64,000 nt of DNA from Haloparvum alkalitolerans (GTDB taxonomy: Archaea > Halobacteriota > Halobacteria > Halobacteriales > Haloferacaceae): assembly GCF_050122995.1 (NCBI RefSeq), contig NZ_JBNLIA010000014.1, forward strand, positions 70,193-134,192, given 5' to 3'. The position numbers were made by a program, and so were the translations under genes. Of this stretch, positions 17,436 to 25,016 are shown in pieces. A model generated the notes under the pieces. That model had not been told where the DNA came from. It saw only the letters and a program-made list of their open reading frames with translations, and did no database searches. Each line of letters opens with the position of its first letter. The first letter of the stretch is position 1.

Positions 17436-17515
17436 GGGTCGTCCGACTCCGACCGCACCGCGGACCGACTTCCGGAACCTCCGCACTTTTCCCGCCGACC
17501 GCCGACCGGAGAGAC

Positions 17516-18127
17516 ATGTCCGCCTCCAGACGCACGGAACTCCGGTATCCCGGCGGACGGCGCGCGCTCTACGGCGCCGCCGCTTTTCTGGCCAGCTACC
17601 TCGCGTTCCTCCCGGTCGCCGCGCTGCGGTACGAGGACCTCCTCGCGAGCGCCACGGTGACCGTCGACGGCGTCAGCTACGAGGTGGCCGAGAACCTCGC
17701 CCCGGAGAGCGTCTCGACGGTCGCGGGCGCCGGTCACCTCCTGTTCAACGCGCAGTTCGTCCCCCTGTCGGTCCCGATGGATCTCGGTGTTGGCACCGCG
17801 GCCGCGACCGTGAACCCGCTGTTGCAGGCCGGCGGCATCCATCTCCTACCGCTCCTCGTTCCGGCGGTCGCCTTCGCGGTCTCGGGGGCGCTGGCGACGC
17901 GGGGCGTCTCCACCTCCCGCCCCCTCCGCCGCGCGCGGGCGGCGGCGATGCAGTTCACCGGCGTTGCGCCGCTCGTCCTGATCGGCATCCCGCTCGTGAG
18001 CGTCGCGGCGTCGGGCGGCAACGCCGGCCCGGACTTGCTGTGGGGCATCTTCGGCGCGGGCGCGTTCTACCCCGCCGGCGCCGGCGCATTCGGCGGATTT
18101 CTGGCACACAAGCGGGCCGGCTTCTGA
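17516..18127 (+). CDS. Hypothetical haloarchaeal membrane protein
   Basis: A 203-residue protein with an N-terminal hydrophobic segment, an extracytoplasmic stretch of about 80 residues, and three further hydrophobic helices towards the C terminus. No family is recognised with confidence. It follows the RecJ-like gene after 80 bases on the same strand. The next gene is convergent. Confidence 0.65.
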   Translation: MSASRRTELRYPGGRRALYGAAAFLASYLAFLPVAALRYEDLLASATVTVDGVSYEVAENLAPESVSTVAGAGHLLFNAQFVPLSVPMDLGVGTAAATVNPLLQAGGIHLLPLLVPAVAFAVSGALATRGVSTSRPLRRARAAAMQFTGVAPLVLIGIPLVSVAASGGNAGPDLLWGIFGAGAFYPAGAGAFGGFLAHKRAGF

Positions 18128-18157
18128 ACTGGCGGAAAACGTCGGGGTGCCGTCAGA

Positions 18158-18526
18158 TCAGCGGTCGTAGACGGGGCTGTTCCTGCGGCTGTACTCCCGG
18201 TAAAGCGTCCGGCCGAGCAGGAGGAGGCCGCCGCCGAGCAGGATCAGGGAGACGGCGTCGCTCGGGTCACCGATCAGTCCGGTCGCGCCCCACGCGATCA
18301 CGCCGACGTACAGCAGGATCCGGAAGCGCGTGGTTCGGAGTCCCTCGCGGAAGACGCCCCAGACGATCAGCGCGGCGATGTAGACGCTCACGACCGCGTC
18401 CGGGAGGGCCTCGGGGCCGAACTCGGTAACGCGGACGTACGCGGCCGCGACCGAGAGCGCGGCGAAGAAGACGACGGCGACGCGCAGCGCGGTGCCGCCG
18501 TGACGGTCGAGCAGTGTGTCGCTCAT
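18158..18526 (-). CDS. Small hypothetical membrane protein
   Basis: A 122-residue protein with about four transmembrane helices and a basic C-terminal tail (YREYSRRNSPVYDR). The ATG beginning MSDTLLDRHGG is preferred over a 17-residue upstream extension. The family is not recognised. It lies 58 bases downstream of the DUF63 gene on the same strand, so the two may be co-transcribed. Confidence 0.65.
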   Translation of the reverse strand: MSDTLLDRHGGTALRVAVVFFAALSVAAAYVRVTEFGPEALPDAVVSVYIAALIVWGVFREGLRTTRFRILLYVGVIAWGATGLIGDPSDAVSLILLGGGLLLLGRTLYREYSRRNSPVYDR

Positions 18527-18584
18527 GTGCCCCCGTCCGCGGGCCACGTATAAGGCGGCTACGCAAGCAGGCGGCACCGGCCCC

Positions 18585-19703
18585 TCAGACCCCGAAGGTC
18601 GCCCGGAGCATGTCCCGCGTTCCGGGGCCGAGTCCGACCGCGAGGACCGTCGTCAGGAGCAGCACCGTGTACCGCGGCGACTCCGTGAACATCTCGTCTT
18701 CGAACACCCAGACCACGAACGTCGCGGCCGCGAGCTTCACCAGCAGGAACGGCCACGCGGCGTCGAACAGGTCGACGATGGCCGCGTTGACGGGGTGTTT
18801 GGGGACGAGGTTCCCCGTGCCCGTCAAAAGCGGCATGTAGTCGAGGCCGACCACGTTGGCGGTGCCGTCGACAGCGTGGCCCCAGATGACGACGAAGCCG
18901 ACGAAGCCGGTGCCGGCGTTGATCGACGGCTGGAACCGCTCGATCAGGGCCCACGTGACCGCCGCGGCGAGGCTCGCGCTGAGGAGGACGACCGCCGCCA
19001 CCTGCGGGTAGAACTCCACGTAGCCGGTCGTCGCGGCGAGGTAGCCGAGGTAGCCCACGCTCGCGGCGAGCGCGGTCGCGCCCGACGCGAACAGGGGCTT
19101 CGCGTAGTCGTCGATGGCGCCCCGTCGTTCCAGCGTGACCGCGGCGACGACGCACGCGACGGTGAACGCGAAGACGGTGAAGTAGATGAAGGGGCTGATG
19201 ATCAGCGCGCTGTACGGGAAGGCGATCAGGGGCTCGGCGCCCGCGCGCGTCGCGGCGACGCCCGCGTCCTCGACCGTGCGGAGCGCGCCGCCGAACAGCA
19301 TGAACGGGAACAGCGCGTAGAAGAACCGCTTCTCGCCGCCGATCTCCAGCCGGTCGAGGAGGAGGACGACGCCCGCGAGCGCGACCAGCAGGGTGACGAC
19401 GTAGCCGACCTCGGAGACGAGCGTGTAACCCGGGTACGCCGTCACCGCGCCCGCGGCCTCGGCCTCGGCACAGCCCGCCGACCCGAGCAGGTCGACGGTG
19501 CCGTCCGGTCGCCGAACTGCACACGAGGCGCCCTCGCCGTCAGCGACGACGGGGCCCCAGAAGTACTGCCAGAGGAAACGGTCGTACACGAGCCGCGGCA
19601 GCGCGAGCGACCCGGCGACGAGCGCCGCGACCGTCGCGAGAACGCCGCCGAGCCACGCCCGCGCGGGCGACACGCCGAACCGCCGCTCGACCCAGCTACT
19701 CAT
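18585..19703 (-). CDS. DUF63 family membrane protein
   Basis: A 372-residue polytopic membrane protein of the archaeal DUF63 family. Conserved features are ALFPFMLFGGALRTVEDAG, the segment FPYSALIISPFIYFTVFAF (read as consecutive halves) and GFVVIWGHAVDGTANVVG. Ten or so hydrophobic helices are visible. The function is unknown. The start is the ATG of MSSWVERRFGVSP, which gives a proper cytoplasmic N terminus. The Lrp gene upstream is on the same strand but 77 bases away. Confidence 0.8.
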   Translation of the reverse strand: MSSWVERRFGVSPARAWLGGVLATVAALVAGSLALPRLVYDRFLWQYFWGPVVADGEGASCAVRRPDGTVDLLGSAGCAEAEAAGAVTAYPGYTLVSEVGYVVTLLVALAGVVLLLDRLEIGGEKRFFYALFPFMLFGGALRTVEDAGVAATRAGAEPLIAFPYSALIISPFIYFTVFAFTVACVVAAVTLERRGAIDDYAKPLFASGATALAASVGYLGYLAATTGYVEFYPQVAAVVLLSASLAAAVTWALIERFQPSINAGTGFVGFVVIWGHAVDGTANVVGLDYMPLLTGTGNLVPKHPVNAAIVDLFDAAWPFLLVKLAAATFVVWVFEDEMFTESPRYTVLLLTTVLAVGLGPGTRDMLRATFGV

Positions 19704-19780
19704 ACCCTTGCGTGGGGCCACGCCCGAGTTGAGGGTTCCGGTCCAGTCGCCCGCGTCGCCCGGGAGCGATCCCGTGGGCC

Positions 19781-20230
19781 TCAGATCGGGAGCGCGTCCG
19801 ACTCGTAGTCCGTCCCGAGAATGATCATCGTCTGCGAGCGCGAGAAACCGTCCATGTTGGCGACGCGCTCGAACATGAGCTCGCGGAGTTCCTCCGTGTC
19901 GGGGGCGACGACCCGAAGCATCACGTCCCACTCCCCCGTCGTGAGGTGGATCTCTTGTACCTCCTCGATGTCGCGCAGTTTCACCAGGGCGTCCTCCTCG
20001 CGCCCCTGCTCGACGCGGAGCCCCACGAGCGCGGACACGCCGTAGCCGACCGCCTTGGCGTTCACCTTCGCGTGGTACCCCTCGATGACCCCGGCCTCCT
20101 CCATCCGGCCGACACGGTCGTGGACGGTCGCGCTCGACATGTCGATCCGCCGCGCGATCTCGGAGAATGGAGTGCGAGCGTCCTCCTGTAAGATCCGCAG
20201 GATCGCCCTGTCCGTGTCGTCGAGTTCCAT
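19781..20230 (-). CDS. Lrp/AsnC family transcriptional regulator
   Basis: A 149-residue DNA-binding regulator. The N-terminal winged helix-turn-helix (about 1-60) contains LDDTDRAILRILQEDART and the recognition segment MSSATVHDRVGRMEEAGVI. The C-terminal RAM/ligand-binding domain contains GYGVSALVGLRV and the GEWDVMLRV strand. Such proteins form octamers and respond to amino acids. The target genes are unknown; the nearest same-strand neighbour encodes a DUF63 membrane protein. Confidence 0.9.
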   Translation of the reverse strand: MELDDTDRAILRILQEDARTPFSEIARRIDMSSATVHDRVGRMEEAGVIEGYHAKVNAKAVGYGVSALVGLRVEQGREEDALVKLRDIEEVQEIHLTTGEWDVMLRVVAPDTEELRELMFERVANMDGFSRSQTMIILGTDYESDALPI

Positions 20231-20327
20231 ACCGCAGACTCGGCGGGCAGCGACTTTGAACTTGCGAATGGGTCAGAAACGGGTCGGTGGTCAGTCGGCG
20301 GTTCTCCGCGTCAGCGGTGGCCCTCAG

Positions 20328-20844
20328 TCAGTCCGCAGTCGTCACCTCCTCTTCGGAGCCGTCGGCTGGCGGTTCCGTGCCGCATTTCTCGACCCGCAGC
20401 GGCTGGCGGCCGGCGAGCCGACAGTCGAACGCCGGGTGTTCGAGGAAGTGGCGCACGACCAGGTGGCGGCGGCCGCCGGTCAGCCCCGTGCGCTCGACTT
20501 CCTCGGCGCCGAACCGGCCGGGGAGGCGCTCGTAGAGCCGCTCCACGGCCGCGAACCCGTCGAACACCTTCTCGTGGCCCGCGGAGTCGGCGTGTCTCCG
20601 GGCCACGGCGTAGCTCCCGTCCTCGCGGTGTTCGCCCGCCGTGTAGAGGAACTCGCGGCGCTCGGTCAGCGCCTCGTCCAGTCGGTCGCGGAGCCGCCGC
20701 GCGTCGGCGCGGTCCAGCCGGTAGGCGTCGCCGTCGTCGGGCTCCAGAAGCAGTGCGTCCGCGTCGGTCGGGTCAGTTCGAACCGCGAATTTCTCGACCA
20801 GCCGGGGCGTCCCGACTTCGAGTATCCTCGGATGGATGTGTCAT
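20328..20844 (-). pseudogene. DUF7528-like haloarchaeal gene with apparent frameshift near start
   Basis: The frame from about 20840 down to the stop at 20328 encodes a protein-like sequence. It includes RLDRADARRLRDRLDEALTERREFL, read in two parts, then YTAGEHREDGSYAVARRHADSAGH and LTGGRRHLVVRHFLEHPAFDC. These resemble a haloarchaeal family of unknown function; the DUF number is from memory. That frame has no ATG, GTG or TTG start before an internal GTG at 20606. An ATG at 20844 sits correctly behind the TATA-like element at 20872-20877 but is in another frame, offset by one base. Either the gene has a +1 shift near its start, a base error is present, or translation starts at a CTG. Confidence 0.6.
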
Positions 20845-20871
20845 CTCGGACGACCGTTCCCGCCGACCGCA

Positions 20872-20877
20872 CTTAAG
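20872..20877 (-). promoter_or_regulatory. TATA-like element for the 20844 gene
   Basis: CTTAAG, read on the minus strand, lies about 30 bases before the ATG at 20844. It supports that ATG as the original start of the frameshifted gene. Confidence 0.4.
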
Positions 20878-20933
20878 CGGTGAGGGTTCCGCAGATCCCC
20901 CGTGACACTCCCGAGGGGCGGCACCCGCCGCGC

Positions 20934-22007
20934 TCAGTAACCCGCGAGCGGGTCGTCGAGGTCGATCTCGCCGGCGTCGATCTCGGCCTCGACCTCGCGG
21001 ACGGCGGTGACCATGTTCTCCGTCTTGCCGTACGCGATCTCTCGGGGCAGGAGCTTCAGCCCGCAGTCCGGGGAGATCGTGAGCTTCTCCGGCGGCACGA
21101 CGCGGAGCCCCTGCAGGATGTTCTCCTTGATCTCCGCGACCGGCTCGACCTCCGCGGTGTGGGCGTCGACGACGCCGAGCGCGAGGTCCGGTTCGAACTC
21201 GGGCTCCTCGAAGACGGGGATCTGCTCGTAGTCGCCGTTGCAGAGCTCCACGTCGAACTCGTCGATGGGGTAGTCGTTCAGTTCGGGGTAGATCCGCGAG
21301 TAGTCCCCGTAACAGACGTGGAGCCCGATGCGAACGTCGTCGGGAATGCCCGAGACGATGCGTTCGAGCGCCTCGCCGACGATGGCGTGGTCCTCCGGCG
21401 TCGTCGCCAGCGCCGGCTCGTCGATCTGGATGTAGCGGGCGCCCGCCTCGACCAATTTCTCGACCTCCTCGTTGACGAGGTCCGCGAGGTCGTAGACGAG
21501 CTCCTCGGTGGAGGGGTACGCCTCGTTGAACGCCCAGTAGCCGAGCGTGTACGGGCCCGTGATGGGGACTTTGACGGGACGCTGGGCCACGTTCGAGGTG
21601 AACTCGAACTCGTCGACCAGCCACGGCTCGTCGTAGGTGACCTCCTCGACGACGGAGGGCTTGTCGAAGTAGTTGTGGCCCCACACCTTCACCGGGCCGT
21701 TGAACTCGTAGCCGTCGATGCGGTGGGCGAAGAACTCCACCATCTCGTTGCGGCGCATCTCGCCGTCGACGACCGTGTCGAGGCCGGCGCGCTCGTGCTC
21801 GTGCGTGATGAGCCGGCAGGCGTCGTCGTGGGCCTCCTCCAGGTCCGCGGCGTCGAACTTCGACTCGTCGTCCTCGACGAGTTCGTCGGCCCGGTTGAGC
21901 CACTTGGGCTTCGGGTAGGAGCCGACGACCGTCGTCAGCAGGAACGAGTCGTTCGGGTGGTCGTTCGGGCGGAACTGCGTGCGGTTCGCGTCGGGATTTC
22001 TGACCAT
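20934..22007 (-). CDS. metE: Methionine synthase, catalytic (MetE C-terminal-like) subunit
   Basis: A 357-residue protein matching the C-terminal half of cobalamin-independent methionine synthase, which transfers a methyl group to homocysteine. The N terminus has LLTTVVGSYPKPKWL. The zinc ligands appear as His-x-Cys in IGLHVCYGD and Cys in ISPDCGLK. VDGEMRRNEMVEFFA and YIQIDEPAL are substrate-binding motifs. Its ATG overlaps the stop codon of the upstream gene (TAATG), so the two halves are translationally coupled. In archaea the methyl donor may not be methyltetrahydrofolate; this is family knowledge, not visible here. Confidence 0.88.
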   Translation of the reverse strand: MVRNPDANRTQFRPNDHPNDSFLLTTVVGSYPKPKWLNRADELVEDDESKFDAADLEEAHDDACRLITHEHERAGLDTVVDGEMRRNEMVEFFAHRIDGYEFNGPVKVWGHNYFDKPSVVEEVTYDEPWLVDEFEFTSNVAQRPVKVPITGPYTLGYWAFNEAYPSTEELVYDLADLVNEEVEKLVEAGARYIQIDEPALATTPEDHAIVGEALERIVSGIPDDVRIGLHVCYGDYSRIYPELNDYPIDEFDVELCNGDYEQIPVFEEPEFEPDLALGVVDAHTAEVEPVAEIKENILQGLRVVPPEKLTISPDCGLKLLPREIAYGKTENMVTAVREVEAEIDAGEIDLDDPLAGY

Positions 22008-23005
22008 TACTCGAGCACCTCCGTGGCGGCGGCGAGCGCCTCGATCTTCGCCTTGTACTTGTTCTCCGGCAGGTAGAACAGCTCCGTGTTCGAGGTGAGG
22101 TACGTCGTCTCGAACCCGGAGACGGGCACCTGCGACTCGAACCATTCGACGCGCTCGGCGACCGTCTCGGGGTCCTCGACGAGCGTGTTCTGTCCGTCGA
22201 CCAGCCCGAGCGCGACCGACTCGGTCGTGCCGTACTCCTGGACGTTGTAGACCGTGTCCTCGCGGTCGCCCGCCACGAGGTCGAGGCCGAGCGCGTCCAC
22301 GTCGGCGTCCATCAGGTGCGCGTACGTCTTCTCGTCGAGCGCGCCCCAGTAGGTGTGGACGACGACCTCCGCGTCGGTCGCGGCCGCGACCGCGTCGATC
22401 GCCTCGCTGGCGGCGGCGTCGAGGCCGTCTTCGGGCGGGTTCTCGACGAGCGACGGCTCCAGCAGGAACAGCGTCTCGTGGTCGGGGAGCGCCTCCACCT
22501 CGCCGGCGAGGAACTCCGCGACCGCCGCGAGGAACGTCTCCGCGTCGCCGTACTGCTCGTCGGTCGCCAGATCCGCGAGCGAGTACGGGCCGGGGAGGGT
22601 CGCCTGCAGCGGCGCCTCGCCGCCGAGCACGTCCGCGGCGGCCTCCAGTTCGCCCGCGACGTCGCCCGAGAAGGAGAGCTCCTCGGTTACCCGGGGGTCG
22701 CGGTAGAAGTTGTTGTTGTCGTAGTAGCGCACGATGCCGCCGGTCTCCACCGCGTCGGAGACGGTCAGCGGGTGCGCGATCATGTCGTCCCAGCGGCCCT
22801 GCCCCTCGACGACGCGGTCGAGGCCGGCGTCGAGCTGATCGGCGACGAATTCGGCGCGGACCTCGTCGTACGCGGCGACGACGTCCTCGCCCTCGTCGCC
22901 GCTCAGGAGGTCGCCCTTCTGGTGGCCCTTCAGGTCGGAGAGTCTCTCTTTCGCCCAGTCCGGGAGCGGGAACAGCCCCGGCGTGGTCGCGACGCGTTGA
23001 GTCAT
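22007..23005 (-). CDS. MetE-like partner protein (UroD/MetE TIM barrel)
   Basis: A 332-residue TIM-barrel protein related to MetE and uroporphyrinogen decarboxylase. It is encoded directly upstream of the catalytic methionine synthase gene with a one-base overlap. It has ATTPGLFPLPDW at the N terminus and AVTGPYSLA-like ATLPGPYSLADLATDEQY, but the zinc ligands are not complete: HTYWG replaces the His-x-Cys motif. It is probably the non-catalytic or methyl-donor-binding half of a two-subunit enzyme (inference). Confidence 0.8.
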   Translation of the reverse strand: MTQRVATTPGLFPLPDWAKERLSDLKGHQKGDLLSGDEGEDVVAAYDEVRAEFVADQLDAGLDRVVEGQGRWDDMIAHPLTVSDAVETGGIVRYYDNNNFYRDPRVTEELSFSGDVAGELEAAADVLGGEAPLQATLPGPYSLADLATDEQYGDAETFLAAVAEFLAGEVEALPDHETLFLLEPSLVENPPEDGLDAAASEAIDAVAAATDAEVVVHTYWGALDEKTYAHLMDADVDALGLDLVAGDREDTVYNVQEYGTTESVALGLVDGQNTLVEDPETVAERVEWFESQVPVSGFETTYLTSNTELFYLPENKYKAKIEALAAATEVLE

Positions 23006-23030
23006 CGGACGGACCTTCGATATGCCGTAG

Positions 23031-23040
23031 TTTAATATTT
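23031..23040 (-). promoter_or_regulatory. TATA element of methionine synthase operon
   Basis: AAATATTAAA on the minus strand lies 26-35 bases upstream of the ATG at 23005. It is the expected position for a leaderless transcript and the strongest AT-rich element nearby. Confidence 0.65.
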
Positions 23041-23154
23041 GCGAAGCCGTCTAATGTCTGTTGGTAATCCCTCACGGGCGGCGCCCTCCCGAGACGGCCC
23101 TCTCACGGGCCGCGACCGCGAAACGTTAACGGGGCCGCCCGCGAACCCGGACGC

Positions 23155-24057
23155 ATGACCGTCGTCTCGCTGTTCCCGTCCGCGACCGAGGTGGCCGCGG
23201 AACTCGGGGCCACGCCCGCGGCCGTCTCCCACCAGTGCGACCACCCGCCCGAGGTCGCGGACCGCCCGACGCTCACGGGCCTCGTTCGGGAACTCGACCG
23301 CGACCCCGCCGAGGTGGACCGCATCGCCGCCTTCGACGACACGTATTACCTCGACGGCGAGACGCTCGCCGCGGCCGACCCCGACGCGGTGCTCACGCAG
23401 GGCGTCTGCGCGGTCTGCGCGCTCGACGCCGGCCTCGCCCGCGAGGCGGTCGAGCGGCTGGACCTCGACTGCGAGGTGCTGGACGTCCACGCCGACGACC
23501 TCGGCGACGTGCTCGACAACGTGGCGCGCATCGGGCGCGCGGTGGGCCGGGAGGCGGCCGCCCGCGACCTCCGCGCCGACCTCGACGCGCGGATCGACCG
23601 CGTGCGCGAGGCGGTCGCGGACGTGCCCGACCGCGAGCGTCCGCGCGTCGCCGCCTTCGACTGGACCGACCCGCTTCGACACGGCGGGCTGTGGGTCCCG
23701 GAACTCGTGGAGACCGCTGGCGGCGAGGCCGGCCTCGCCGAGGCCGGCCGGCGCTCGGAGACACTCGACTGGGCCGACGTGCGCGCGTACGACCCGAAGG
23801 TCGTCGTCGTCGCGCCTTGCGGCTACGACCGCGCGGGCGCCGAGCGTGCGGTCGAAGACCTCCGCGCCCGCGAGGGGTTCTCGGACCTCGCCGCCGCGCG
23901 CGAGGGACGCGTCTACGCGATGGACGGCACCGCCTACATGAACAGACACAGCCACCGCGTCGTCGACACGCTGGAGGCGCTGGCCGCGACGATCCACCCC
24001 GAGCGCGTCGACCGCGAGGACGACCGCGTGGCGCGCGTCGGGACGCGGCCGGCGTAA
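23155..24057 (+). CDS. BtuF-like cobalamin-binding protein, no signal peptide
   Basis: A 300-residue protein of the periplasmic-binding (helical backbone) class. It begins MTVVSLFPSATEVAAELG, continues with VSHQCDHPPEVADRPTLT, and has LTQGVCAVCALDAGLAREAV and the closing AMDGTAYMNRHSHRVVDTLEALA, all typical of the BtuF/vitamin B12-binding family. It lacks an N-terminal signal and lipobox, so unless the start is misplaced it stays in the cytoplasm. No transporter partner genes flank it. It may be an intracellular corrinoid- or metal-chelate-binding protein. Confidence 0.8.
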   Translation: MTVVSLFPSATEVAAELGATPAAVSHQCDHPPEVADRPTLTGLVRELDRDPAEVDRIAAFDDTYYLDGETLAAADPDAVLTQGVCAVCALDAGLAREAVERLDLDCEVLDVHADDLGDVLDNVARIGRAVGREAAARDLRADLDARIDRVREAVADVPDRERPRVAAFDWTDPLRHGGLWVPELVETAGGEAGLAEAGRRSETLDWADVRAYDPKVVVVAPCGYDRAGAERAVEDLRAREGFSDLAAAREGRVYAMDGTAYMNRHSHRVVDTLEALAATIHPERVDREDDRVARVGTRPA

Positions 24058-24118
24058 GTCGCGTTTCTGTCGGCGGGGCTTCTGTCGGGGGCGGCGAGGA
24101 GACGGAATCTCGGGCGCG

Positions 24119-24871
24119 TCAGAACCCGCCGTAGCGCAGGTAGACCATGTCGAGGATCAGGAGCAGCTGCACGAGCCCCTGGACGCCGCCGAGCTTGGCG
24201 TTCTGTCGGCCGACCGCGGCGATGACGGAGGCGTCGGGCTCCGGCGAGGTCATCTCCGCGTACATCCGGAGTTCGCCGGGCAGGAGGAAGCCGAACCCCT
24301 GCACGGACAGCACCGTCACGAGCGCGAGCGCGACCATGATCGCGGGCGTCGTCGCCTGCAGGTCCCCCACGGTCGTCGCGACCCAGGCCAGCGAGCCGAC
24401 CGTCACCAGCGCGAACGGGACCTGCCACCGCCGGTCGCCCCACGCGTCCAGCCGCCAGCCGAGCAGCAGCAGGATGGGCACGAGGTTCGCGGCCGTGAAC
24501 AGCGCCAGCCACGGCTCCGCGTTCGGGAACAGGTTCAGCCGGAGCGCGAGCGTGATGCCGCCCGCGATGGTCGTCACCGCCAGCGCCGGCAGCAGGAACG
24601 CCGTCTTGGGCGTGAGCCGCTGGAACACCGCGGCGCTCGTCTCGTCGTCGAGCCCGCCCACGACCGGTCCGAGCACCGCGCCGATGAACAGGTCGAAGCC
24701 CGTCCAGAGCACCCCCGCCATGACGTGCACGTACGTGTGCGCCTGCAGCGACGCGACCGTCAGCGCGTAGCCGAGCGCCGCCAGCGGCACGGCCACCGCC
24801 GCGACCGCGAACGCCGGATTCGCTCGATCGGCCATCCCACCAACCGTACCGCGAACCGTCCGCGTGGACAT
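24119..24871 (-). CDS. Hypothetical polytopic membrane protein
   Basis: A 250-residue protein with seven or eight hydrophobic helices. HTYVHVMAGVLWTGFDLFIGAVLGP in the second and third helices, read in two parts, resembles bacterial membrane proteins in which a His-rich first helix pair binds heme-like cofactors. I do not name the family. An alternative ATG at 24835 (MADRANPAF) would give 238 residues and is about equally likely. It is divergent from the SLC13 permease gene. Confidence 0.65.
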   Translation of the reverse strand: MSTRTVRGTVGGMADRANPAFAVAAVAVPLAALGYALTVASLQAHTYVHVMAGVLWTGFDLFIGAVLGPVVGGLDDETSAAVFQRLTPKTAFLLPALAVTTIAGGITLALRLNLFPNAEPWLALFTAANLVPILLLLGWRLDAWGDRRWQVPFALVTVGSLAWVATTVGDLQATTPAIMVALALVTVLSVQGFGFLLPGELRMYAEMTSPEPDASVIAAVGRQNAKLGGVQGLVQLLLILDMVYLRYGGF

Positions 24872-25016
24872 GTCTGTCCGCTAACTCGTGGAGAGGGGAT
24901 TAAAGATGGGGCTTCCGGCAGCACGTCCCGCGGACCGCCCGCCACCGGTGGCACGTATTTGCCGCCGCGAACGATGCAGGGAAACAGTGAAGAGTGCGAC
25001 CCGAGTCGGGACGGAT

